Part shown: one piece after another, positions 1 through 8,045 of the stretch | Numbering within the stretch: the stretch's first letter is position 1 | Layout: each line of letters opens with the position of its first letter | Assembly (NCBI RefSeq): GCF_021864535.1 | Contig: NZ_JAKJIC010000016.1 | Coordinates: 38,750 to 102,749, forward strand | Source of the DNA: Oryzibacter oryziterrae | GTDB taxonomy: Bacteria > Pseudomonadota > Alphaproteobacteria > Rhizobiales > Pleomorphomonadaceae | Direction: 5' to 3' | DNA: 64,000 bases | The notes under the pieces: generated by a model | What the model was told of the DNA's origin: nothing | Database searches by the model: none | Seen by the model: the letters and a program-made list of their open reading frames with translations, nothing else | Translations under genes and position numbers: made by a program

Positions 1-460
1 CTTCATTGACGCCCGATCGTACGCCCATGGCCGACAGGCGCGCTTCGTCGGCGCCGGACAGGAGGTTGACCTTGACGCCGCAGATATCCTCGACGGCCTT
101 CAGGAACTCCTGCCCATTGCTGGCATCGCGGGAGGCGGCTGTCGCCAGGATATAGGTCGCGACAGATTGGCTCTGGTCGGCCAGCATCTTGAAGCGGCGG
201 ATGGCGGCCAGCGCCTGCTCGACGGACTCGGCTTCCATGCGGCCGGTCGCCGCCAAGCCTTTGCCCAGGCCAGCCAGGATCTTTTCATTGAAGAGCATCG
301 TCGGTGCGCGGGTCTGGCGTTCGTAGATCACCAGGCGCACCGAGTTGGAGCCGATATCAATGATGGAGACAGGCCCGTAGCCCTTCAGGCGGCCTGGTGC
401 CTCACACCGGCAAAGAGCGCTTTCTGCGTCCGGAGAGTGACTTTGGTGCGTCTTTTTCAA
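1..460 (-). CDS. ppx: Exopolyphosphatase (Ppx/GppA family), N-terminal part, cut by window edge
   Basis: Exopolyphosphatase releases phosphate from the ends of polyphosphate chains. Reading leftwards, the frame gives [19 protein letters not shown], which is the phosphate-1 loop (DIGSNS) of the ASKHA fold, and then [15 protein letters not shown], which matches the LSGxxEARL segment of Ppx/GppA proteins. Only about 150 residues are present and the remainder lies left of the window. No ATG precedes the DIGSNS motif in frame. Candidate starts are a TTG at 460 and a GTG at 472, both inside the 3' end of ppk, so the two genes overlap by roughly 60-70 bases and are probably co-transcribed. Pairing with ppk places synthesis and degradation of polyphosphate in one operon. 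The start is uncertain and the family call is firm. Confidence 0.88.
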   Translation of the reverse strand, partial: MKKTHQSHSPDAESALCRCEAPGRLKGYGPVSIIDIGSNSVRLVIYERQTRAPTMLFNEKILAGLGKGLAATGRMEAESVEQALAAIRRFKMLADQSQSVATYILATAASRDASNGQEFLKAVEDICGVKVNLLSGADEARLSAMGVRSGVNE

Positions 461-2618
461 GCGAATGCCCACGTCCCGAAAGTGAGGGGTTAGTCATGAA
501 GTACTGATGCACATTGAACAGCTCGTCCCCCGCCTCGGGCACGATGCGCTCATGCGTTCCATCCGACAACAGGCGCCAGCTCTGCATGTTGTCGCGGAAA
601 TTCGCCACCATGATCTGATCCACCACCTGCGCGTGGACCGTCTCGGTCATCAACGGCACCAGAATCTCGACTCGTCGATCGAGATTGCGCGGCATCAGAT
701 CAGCAGAGCCGATGTAGACCTTCGCCTTGGGGTGTGGCAAGCCATGCCCGTTGCCGAAGCAGAAGATGCGGCTGTGCTCAAGGAAGCGGCCGACGATCGA
801 CTTCACGCGGATATTGTCGGAGAAACCCTGGATTTGCGGGCGCAGGCAACAGATGCCACGCACCACGATATCGATGGAAACGCCGGCCATGCTTGCCCGG
901 TAGAGCGAATCGATGATCTGGGCATCCACAAGAGAATTCATCTTGAACCAGATCTGCGCGGGGCGACCGGCCTGCGCATGAGCGATTTCACCCTCGATGC
1001 CGTCGAGGATGGTCTTGCGCAAGGTCAGGGGGCTCATGGCCAGCGCGTTCAACGATTGCGGCTCGGCATAGCCGGTGATGAAGTTGAACACGCGCGCCAC
1101 GTCCTGCGCGATGGTGTTGTTGGCCGTGAAATAGCTGAGGTCGGTATAGATCTTGGCAGTGATCGGGTGATAGTTGCCCGTGCCCAGATGACAGTAGGTC
1201 GTAAGACTCTGCCCTTCGCGACGAACGACCATGCTGAGCTTGGCGTGGGTCTTCAGTTCAAAGAAGCCGAAGACGACCTGGACGCCGGCCCTTTCGAGGT
1301 CGCGCGCCCAGCGGATGTTGGCCTCTTCGTCGAAACGCGCCTTGAGCTCGACGAGCGCCGTCACCGACTTGCCAGCCTCGGCGGCTTCGATGAGCGCCCG
1401 GACGATCGGGCTGTCGTAGGACGTCCGATACAGGGTCTGCTTGATGGCCACCACGTCAGGGTCGAGCGCCGCCTGATGCAGGAACTGCACCACCACGTCG
1501 AAGCTTTCATAGGGGTGATGGACCACCAGATCCTTCTGGCGGATGGCGGCGAAGCAGTCGCCGCCGTGTTCCTTGATACGCTCCGGATAGCGGGGGGCGT
1601 AGGGGATGAACTTCAGGTCAGGACGGTCGAGGCCGACAAGCTGGCTGAGTTCGTTGATCGCGAGCGCACCGTCCAGCAAGTGCACTTCGTCGGGCGTACA
1701 GCCGAGGGAGTTGGCGACGAAGTTGCGCAGCGAACCCGGCGTCGAGCTTTCGAACTCAAGGCGAATCACCGAGCCGCGGCGGCGACGCTTCAGTGCCGTT
1801 TCGAAGAGGCGGACCAGATCCTCGGCTTCTTCTTCAACTTCAAGGTCGCTGTCGCGGATGATGCGGAAGGCGCCCTGACCACGCACGGTATAGCCGGGGA
1901 ACAACCGGCCGATGAACATGGTGATCAGCTGCTCCATCATGACGAAGCGCGCGACACCGGCCTGGCCCGGCAGCTCGGGCAGGCGGACGAAACGCTCGAT
2001 CTTGGCGGCCATGCGAATGAGCGCCACCATGGAGACCTTGCCCGTCATCTTCACCAGATCAAGGGCGATGGTGAAGCCCAGGTTCGGGATGAAGGGGAAG
2101 GGATGGGCCGGGTCGACGGCCAGCGGCGTCAACACCGGGAAGATGGAGGAGAGGAAATAGTCCTCGAGCCAGGCTTCTTCCGACGGCTCCAGCTGGTCGG
2201 GGTTGACGAGGACGATGCCGACCTTCTCGATTTCCTTGCGCAGCGTCACCCAGCGGGCTTGCTGGGCGGCGGCAAGACTGGCGGCGGCGGCCGAAATCTT
2301 CACCAGCTGTTCGGAGGGTGTCAGACCATCGTCGGACAAGGTTGTGACGCGCTCGCGGATCTGCCCCTTGATGCCGGCAACGCGCACCATGAAGAACTCA
2401 TCGAGGTTGTTGGCCGAGATCGACAAAAAGCGCAGACGCTCCAAGAGCGGATGGTGCGGGTTCTCGGATTCCTCGAGGACGCGGCGATTGAAGCCGAGCC
2501 AGGAAACCTCGCGATTGATGAAGCGTGCGGGATCGTCGAACATCGGATGATGTTCGATGGCGTGGGCGGTGGTCTGGGCGGCGGTCTGCTCAGTCTCGAC
2601 GGCCGCAGTGTCGTTCAT
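402..2618 (-). CDS. ppk: Polyphosphate kinase 1
   Basis: Ppk1 reversibly polymerises the gamma-phosphate of ATP into polyphosphate. The 738-residue product has the family's usual length. It begins with the N-domain signature [16 protein letters not shown]. The two C-terminal phospholipase-D-like domains carry KTHAK (the His at about residue 458 is where the phospho-histidine is expected), HLGTGNY and [12 protein letters not shown]. The ATG at 2618 was chosen because the family starts a few dozen residues before the NRE motif; an in-frame GTG at 2648 would add ten residues. The tail is basic and serine-rich. It lies between hdaA (124 bases upstream) and ppx (overlapping downstream), the usual rhizobial order. 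Confidence 0.97.
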   Translation of the reverse strand: MNDTAAVETEQTAAQTTAHAIEHHPMFDDPARFINREVSWLGFNRRVLEESENPHHPLLERLRFLSISANNLDEFFMVRVAGIKGQIRERVTTLSDDGLTPSEQLVKISAAAASLAAAQQARWVTLRKEIEKVGIVLVNPDQLEPSEEAWLEDYFLSSIFPVLTPLAVDPAHPFPFIPNLGFTIALDLVKMTGKVSMVALIRMAAKIERFVRLPELPGQAGVARFVMMEQLITMFIGRLFPGYTVRGQGAFRIIRDSDLEVEEEAEDLVRLFETALKRRRRGSVIRLEFESSTPGSLRNFVANSLGCTPDEVHLLDGALAINELSQLVGLDRPDLKFIPYAPRYPERIKEHGGDCFAAIRQKDLVVHHPYESFDVVVQFLHQAALDPDVVAIKQTLYRTSYDSPIVRALIEAAEAGKSVTALVELKARFDEEANIRWARDLERAGVQVVFGFFELKTHAKLSMVVRREGQSLTTYCHLGTGNYHPITAKIYTDLSYFTANNTIAQDVARVFNFITGYAEPQSLNALAMSPLTLRKTILDGIEGEIAHAQAGRPAQIWFKMNSLVDAQIIDSLYRASMAGVSIDIVVRGICCLRPQIQGFSDNIRVKSIVGRFLEHSRIFCFGNGHGLPHPKAKVYIGSADLMPRNLDRRVEILVPLMTETVHAQVVDQIMVANFRDNMQSWRLLSDGTHERIVPEAGDELFNVHQYFMTNPSLSGRGHSLEKDAPKSLSGRRKRSLPV

Positions 2619-2742
2619 TTCCACAACGATCCCCTTGTCCTCTCGCACGGCGCCTTTGCGCCTCGAAGCTAACCGATACTATCGCCATTTCTTCTGCGTC
2701 ACTATTGTGACAGTTCCACAAAATCACATTAGACGGCTTCGG

Positions 2743-3426
2743 TCATTCATCCTCAAAGGGATTGAGAACCTCCGCCGCAATGGCCCGCGTGATCTTGCGT
2801 CCACGCGCCAGGGATTCGCGATCCAGCGCGTCCACGAGCGTGCAGGCGGCTGCGAAGGATCGCTCCATGCGCAGCAGCAGATAGTCGAGCACGCCCGGAT
2901 CCACCTCCAGCTGGCGGTCGGCCAGCAGCTTGACCATCACCTGCATCAGAAGTTCGTCATCGGGCGGGCCAAGGAAAGCGGGCTGGGCGGCGCGCAGACG
3001 GGAAATCAGATCGGGGAGCGACAGCCCCCAATCCTTGGGAATCGCGTGCGCCGTGATCAGCACCGACGCGCCGCGACCGCGTGCGGCGTTGAGGAGATGA
3101 AACAGCCCCTGTTCATCAAGCGCAGGATCATCCGCATCTTCCACCGCGACCGCACCACGAGAGACGAGGGCCATGGGGTCGGATCCCGCGAGATCGTGCG
3201 CGTCGATGATCTGCGCACCGCTCTTGGCGGCCCAGATGTTGACGAGATGGGTCTTGCCGGAGCCCTGCGGACCGATCAGCAGGACAACGGAAGCCGGCCA
3301 ATCGGGCCATGCATCAATGAAGGCCGTGGCGTCGCGATTGGCCTCGCCCACCAGGAAGTCGGCCCGGCCATATTGTGGCTCGTGCGGCATGGTGAGGGGA
3401 AGCTGCTTGGGTTTGGTCCTGCTCAT
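2743..3426 (-). CDS. hdaA: DnaA-related regulatory ATPase HdaA
   Basis: HdaA is the alphaproteobacterial Hda homologue. With the DNA-loaded sliding clamp it stimulates ATP hydrolysis by DnaA and so limits re-initiation of replication. The 227-residue protein has only the AAA+ part of DnaA: a P-loop GPQGSGKT at residues 52-59, a Walker-B-like VAVEDADD near residue 95, and no DNA-binding domain IV. An N-terminal stretch KQLPLTM resembles the clamp-binding QL-P-L motif typical of Hda. Its ATG overlaps the stop of the upstream permease (ATGA), which implies translational coupling. The absence of domain IV and the short length rule out DnaA itself. Confidence 0.93.
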   Translation of the reverse strand: MSRTKPKQLPLTMPHEPQYGRADFLVGEANRDATAFIDAWPDWPASVVLLIGPQGSGKTHLVNIWAAKSGAQIIDAHDLAGSDPMALVSRGAVAVEDADDPALDEQGLFHLLNAARGRGASVLITAHAIPKDWGLSLPDLISRLRAAQPAFLGPPDDELLMQVMVKLLADRQLEVDPGVLDYLLLRMERSFAAACTLVDALDRESLARGRKITRAIAAEVLNPFEDE

Positions 3427-4535
3427 GAAACCTCGTCACGCCGTTCGTAATCCACTTCCAGCACCGGGTCGCCGGGAGGATGGCCGCGATAGAAAGAACT
3501 TGCTAGATACTTGCCGATGCCGAAGCGCACCAGCACGGCCATAGCCGCCGCGGCGGGAACCGCGACCAGCATGCCGACAAAGCCGAAGAGGTTGCCGAAG
3601 GCGAACAAGGCGAACATCAGCCACACCGGATGCAGCCCCACATGCGAGCCGATGAACTTGGGCTGCAGGATGTTACCTTCAATGAACTGCCCCACGGCGA
3701 AGATGGCAATGATGATGGTGATCGAGGTGTAATCGGGCCAAAATTGCATGACCGCGATACCGATCGCCAGCAAACCGCCGCCCATGGAGCCAACATAGGG
3801 GATGAAGCTGATCAGGCCGGCGAACAGACCGACCAACAGGCCGAACCGCAAGCCGGCGATCGACAGGGAGATCGCGTAGAACAGGCCGAGCAAGGTCGAG
3901 ACGGTTACCTGACCACGGACGAAGTTGGACACACCATCATCCATTTCGCGCGCCAGGGCGCGAATGGTCTCCTGGTGATCGAGCGGCAGCCAGCTGTCGA
4001 TCTTGCGGATCATGTGGTCCCAGTCGAGCAGCATGTAGAATGCGACCACCGGCGTCACCAACAGCAGCGAAGCAAGCCCCATGAGCGCCTGACCGCCGCT
4101 GAGCAGCGAGGTCAACAGACTTGATGCCCAGGACGCCCCGGATGACACCATGTCACCCAGCGAACTCTTCACGTCCGCCGGCGAGACATGCAGCACCTTG
4201 AACAGCTTGCTGCCGGCCTGTGCCGTGACGAACTTCTGCAGGCGGTTGAAGATATCCGGCAGGTGCGTGATCAGGCCGTAGAGCTGATCGCTCAAGACCG
4301 GCAGCATCAGAATCAGCAGCACCACGGCCGTGACGACGAAGACCGCGAGAATGAACAGCGTCGCCAGCACACGGGACAAGCCCAGAGCTTCAAGGCGATC
4401 GGCCAGCGGGTCAAGCAGATAGGCCAGCGCCATGCCGGCAACGAAGGGCAGGAGAATCGAGGAAAACAGATACAGGAAAATGCAGAACAGGAGAGCGAAG
4501 CCCATCCAGAACAGCAACGTATTGCGCAGCTTCAC
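3423..4535 (-). CDS. AI-2E/PerM family transporter
   Basis: This 370-residue inner-membrane protein belongs to the AI-2E transporter (PerM/TqsA-like) family. Two hydrophobic segments lie in the first 60 residues and more lie around residues 60-90, 150-175 and 210-330. The C-terminal half carries the family's conserved SFIPYVGS and a GNILQPKFIGSHVGLHPVW segment. Substrates vary across the family (autoinducer-2, Na+/H+ exchange, others), so no specific cargo is assigned. The gene starts with GTG, preceded by AAGGGG at a suitable distance. It lies between the phosphatidyltransferase (36 bases upstream) and hdaA (4-base overlap), an arrangement common in rhizobia. Confidence 0.9.
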   Translation of the reverse strand: MKLRNTLLFWMGFALLFCIFLYLFSSILLPFVAGMALAYLLDPLADRLEALGLSRVLATLFILAVFVVTAVVLLILMLPVLSDQLYGLITHLPDIFNRLQKFVTAQAGSKLFKVLHVSPADVKSSLGDMVSSGASWASSLLTSLLSGGQALMGLASLLLVTPVVAFYMLLDWDHMIRKIDSWLPLDHQETIRALAREMDDGVSNFVRGQVTVSTLLGLFYAISLSIAGLRFGLLVGLFAGLISFIPYVGSMGGGLLAIGIAVMQFWPDYTSITIIIAIFAVGQFIEGNILQPKFIGSHVGLHPVWLMFALFAFGNLFGFVGMLVAVPAAAAMAVLVRFGIGKYLASSFYRGHPPGDPVLEVDYERRDEVS

Positions 4536-4571
4536 GGCAGCCCCTTGCTCCTCTTGCCCGATCGATCGCGG

Positions 4572-5105
4572 TCAGCCCTGCATGTAGCGCAGCCAGCCCT
4601 TGAGGTAGGCGGCAGCCGACAGCACCGTCAAGACCGCGACGAGCCAACCCATGATATCCACAAACTGTTCAAGGCGCCACGCCAGCCCGAGATCACCAAG
4701 GGTAATGGCCGCATAGGCGATCTGTGCCGCGGTGTTGGCCTTGGAAATGGGGAGTGGCACGATCGGCACCGGCTTGTTGGCCCCCCAGGAGAGAATGACG
4801 CCACCGACGATCAGCACGTCGCGGCTGACCACCAGCACCGTCAGCCAGACTGGCACATGCCCTTCGACCGCCAGCACGACGAAGATGGACACGAGAAGGG
4901 CCTTGTCGGCCACGGGGTCGAGCAGACGCCCGAGTTCGCTGGCCTGCCCCGGCACGTGCCGGGCGATGGCGCCGTCGACGCCATCGGAGATGCCGGCGGC
5001 CAGGAACAGGCCGAATGCCCAGCCGAAACTTCCATCGATCAACAGAAGTACGACCACTGGAACGGCGATCAGTCTGGCTATGGTGATGATGTTCGGAATG
5101 GTCAT
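4572..5105 (-). CDS. CDP-alcohol phosphatidyltransferase family protein (PgsA-like)
   Basis: This membrane enzyme of the CDP-alcohol phosphatidyltransferase class transfers a phosphatidyl group from CDP-diacylglycerol to a small alcohol. The 177-residue product starts MTIPNIITIARL, the typical first membrane helix. It then has the class signature D-G-V-D-G-A-I-A-R followed by G-R-L-L-D-P-V-A-D near residues 40-68, with all four metal-binding aspartates present, and several further hydrophobic helices. Size and N-terminus resemble PgsA (phosphatidylglycerophosphate synthase), but rhizobial genomes also carry paralogues of this size, so the alcohol is not certain. The start at 5105 is set by GGGAGG six bases upstream. 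Confidence 0.9.
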   Translation of the reverse strand: MTIPNIITIARLIAVPVVVLLLIDGSFGWAFGLFLAAGISDGVDGAIARHVPGQASELGRLLDPVADKALLVSIFVVLAVEGHVPVWLTVLVVSRDVLIVGGVILSWGANKPVPIVPLPISKANTAAQIAYAAITLGDLGLAWRLEQFVDIMGWLVAVLTVLSAAAYLKGWLRYMQG

Positions 5106-5289
5106 GCAGCCTCCCAACCACAGCCCAACGTAGTGATTATGTGATCCCCCTTCGTCGGCTTTCCAAGTCCGGACAGTCTCTACTTGCGCATTTTCCCTCC
5201 GAAATCGGTGGAACGGTCAGTTTCCCCTTGTCATTTGCGTCCGTTTCGGCTTTCACCCACAGCAACAGCAATCGTGGCGGATTACTCCC

Positions 5290-6354
<1,065 letters not shown>

Positions 6355-6403
6355 GGACTGAGGCGGTGGGGGATCTCCCCTGCCCCGACAAGACGGACAG
6401 GCA

Positions 6404-7060
6404 ATGATGACCAAACTCCCGGTGGGCGTGCTGATTTCCGGTCGCGGCTCCAACATGGCGGCGCTGGTGGAAGCCTGCGAGGCGCCTGAGTTTCCGGCAA
6501 AGGTGGTCTGTGTCGTCGCCAACCGTCCGGATGCCAAGGGACTGGATTATGCCCGTGCCAAGGGGATCCCGGCCGTCCTGATCGACCACAAGGCTTATGG
6601 CTCCAAGGCCGAGTTCGAAACGGCGATGACGGCGGCACTTGAGGCAAATGGTGTCGGGTTTGTCTGCCTCGCCGGTTTCATGCGCATCCTGTCGCCGCAG
6701 TTCATCGAGCATTGGCGCGACCGGCTGATCAATATCCACCCCTCGCTGCTGCCGTCCTATCCGGGCCTGCACACCCATGAGCGGGCACTGGCCGATGGCG
6801 TGAAGCTCGCCGGTTGCACGGTGCATTTCGTGCGGGCGGAAATGGACGTCGGCCCGATCGTGGCGCAGGCGGCGGTGCCGGTGCTGACGGGTGATACACC
6901 CGACGATCTCGCCGCGCGCATTCTGACGGCAGAGCACAAGCTATACCCCGCTTGCCTCAGCATGATCGCCAAGGGTACGGCCAAGGTGGCTGACGAGCAG
7001 GTGGAGATCGCAGCGGAGGCCGTGGAGGCCGCGGCCCGGCTCTATTCGGCGGGCGTGTAA
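6404..7060 (+). CDS. purN: Phosphoribosylglycinamide formyltransferase (folate-dependent)
   Basis: PurN transfers a formyl group from 10-formyl-tetrahydrofolate to GAR (step 3 of purine synthesis). The 218-residue product opens with VGVLISGRGSNM, the nucleotide-binding loop. It carries the catalytic NIHPSLLPSYPGLHTHERAL segment and the downstream aspartate in VRAEMDVGPIV, so the Asn-His-Asp catalytic set is complete. Two adjacent methionine codons (6404 and 6407) could serve as start; the difference is one residue. It is co-directional with purM and probably in the same transcript. A GC-rich hairpin follows the gene. Confidence 0.97.
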   Translation: MMTKLPVGVLISGRGSNMAALVEACEAPEFPAKVVCVVANRPDAKGLDYARAKGIPAVLIDHKAYGSKAEFETAMTAALEANGVGFVCLAGFMRILSPQFIEHWRDRLINIHPSLLPSYPGLHTHERALADGVKLAGCTVHFVRAEMDVGPIVAQAAVPVLTGDTPDDLAARILTAEHKLYPACLSMIAKGTAKVADEQVEIAAEAVEAAARLYSAGV

Positions 7061-7114
7061 GCCGCAAGTCGCGGGCCTGCGATCAACAAACTGAAATTGA
7101 TGACGGATTCAGAC

Positions 7115-7147
7115 CGGGGGCAGACGCGCCCGGTCCGGCCCCCGTTT
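7115..7147 (+). terminator. Possible terminator after purN
   Basis: Inverted arms CGGGGGC (7115-7121) and GCCCCCG (7138-7144) enclose a 16-base loop and are followed by only three T residues. An alternative pairing ACCGGG/CCCGGT is possible in the same stretch. The position between purN and an unrelated operon supports termination, but the T-tract is weak. Confidence 0.4.
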
Positions 7148-7162
7148 GCCATTCACTCGCCC

Positions 7163-7191
7163 TTGACAGCAAACCTTCCGGCCATTATTTA
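7163..7191 (+). promoter_or_regulatory. Candidate sigma-70-type promoter for the ArsR operon
   Basis: A perfect TTGACA box sits at 7163-7168. Seventeen bases further on is the AT-rich TATTTA (7186-7191), a poor but correctly spaced -10. The candidate operator repeats begin five bases after it, so a bound regulator would cover the start of transcription. Confidence 0.4.
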
Positions 7192-7195
7192 ACCA

Positions 7196-7221
7196 ATAAG
7201 CTAATTAACTGATAAGCTAAT
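7196..7221 (+). promoter_or_regulatory. Direct-repeat operator-like sequence before the ArsR gene
   Basis: The ten-base sequence ATAAGCTAAT occurs twice, at 7196-7205 and 7212-7221, with a 16-base period, ending four bases before the arsR-family ATG. The surrounding AT-rich DNA stands out in this GC-rich genome. ArsR proteins usually autorepress from sites at their own promoter, so this is the likely binding site of the adjacent regulator. That role is inferred; the repeat itself is directly visible. Confidence 0.5.
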
Positions 7222-7225
7222 CACG

Positions 7226-7564
7226 ATGCAAACCGACACGCTTTCCGCCACCTTCGCCGCCCTTGCCGATCCGACGCGTCGGGCCATCCTCGCGCGCCTC
7301 AGCGAGGGTGAGGCCAGCGTATCGGAGCTGGCCGAACCCTTTTCCATGAGCCTGCCGGGGATTTCCAAGCATCTGAAGGTTCTGGAATCGGCCGGTCTCA
7401 TCAGCCGCAGCCGCAATGCGCAGTGGCGGCCGTGCAAGCTGGAAACAGAGCCACTCAAGGCCGTCGCGGGGTGGCTCGAAGGCTATCGCGCAATGTGGGA
7501 AGACAGGCTGGACCGGCTTGAAGCCTTCCTCAAACTCACCGACCCGAACGCCAGGGAGCACTGA
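7226..7564 (+). CDS. ArsR/SmtB family winged-helix regulator (SdpR-like)
   Basis: This 112-residue transcription factor has a single winged helix. It begins ATFAALADPTRRAILARL, the hallmark of the ArsR group, followed by the recognition region LPGISKHLKVLESAGLISR and a wing ending in WRPCKLE. No metal-binding ELCV-type cysteine motif is present in helix 3, so it is more likely one of the non-metal ArsR proteins that pair with SRPBCC proteins. Its stop is one base before the ATG of such a gene. The operator-like repeats immediately upstream suggest autoregulation. Confidence 0.93.
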   Translation: MQTDTLSATFAALADPTRRAILARLSEGEASVSELAEPFSMSLPGISKHLKVLESAGLISRSRNAQWRPCKLETEPLKAVAGWLEGYRAMWEDRLDRLEAFLKLTDPNAREH

Positions 7565-7565
7565 C

Positions 7566-8045
7566 ATGCTGGACAAGTATCGCGACCACGCGCCGGCCGA
7601 CAAGCCGATCATCGTCACATCGCGGATCATGGCGGCAACGGCGGAACGCATCTTCGCCGCATACTCGGATGCCGAGACCATTGGCCTCTGGTGGGGGCCG
7701 GACGGCTTCCGCACCACCACAACCCGCAGGGACTTCAGGGTCGGCGGGGAATGGCTCTACACCATGCACGGCCCCGACGGGACCGACTATCCCAACTATT
7801 CCGTCTTTCGGGAGATCGAGCCGAACAGCCGCATCGTCTACGATCACGGCACCGCACCGGACCAGCCGTTCATGTTCACCGGCGCGATCCTGTTCGAGCC
7901 GGTCAGCAGCGGCACGAAGGTGACCATCCTGCTCACCTTCGCCGGAACCGAGTTGCGCGACGAAGTCGTGATGAAATATGGCGCCGTCGAGGGCGGTATC
8001 CAGCATCTGGCCCGCCTCGACAGCTACATCACAAGCCAGCCCTGA
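7566..8045 (+). CDS. AHSA1/SRPBCC-domain protein
   Basis: The 159-residue protein is a START-like (SRPBCC) fold of the AHSA1 type. Characteristic positions are SRIMAATAERIFAAYSDAE, LWWGPDGF, RVGGEWLYTMHGPDG and a C-terminal helix ending in GGIQHLARLDSYI. Members bind hydrophobic ligands in a deep cavity; the ligand here is unknown. The gene follows the ArsR regulator with a one-base gap and is surely in its operon. Such ArsR-AHSA1 pairs are widespread in Proteobacteria and Actinobacteria. Its stop codon abuts the stop of the convergent membrane-protein gene (TGA|TCA), leaving no room for a terminator. Confidence 0.92.
   Translation: MLDKYRDHAPADKPIIVTSRIMAATAERIFAAYSDAETIGLWWGPDGFRTTTTRRDFRVGGEWLYTMHGPDGTDYPNYSVFREIEPNSRIVYDHGTAPDQPFMFTGAILFEPVSSGTKVTILLTFAGTELRDEVVMKYGAVEGGIQHLARLDSYITSQP

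Noticed and set aside
507..2672. A 721-codon plus-strand open frame opposite ppk
   Set aside because: It is fully antisense to an unmistakable ppk. Its product is rich in His, Asp, Gly and Arg with no motif, as expected from the reverse complement of GC-biased codons.
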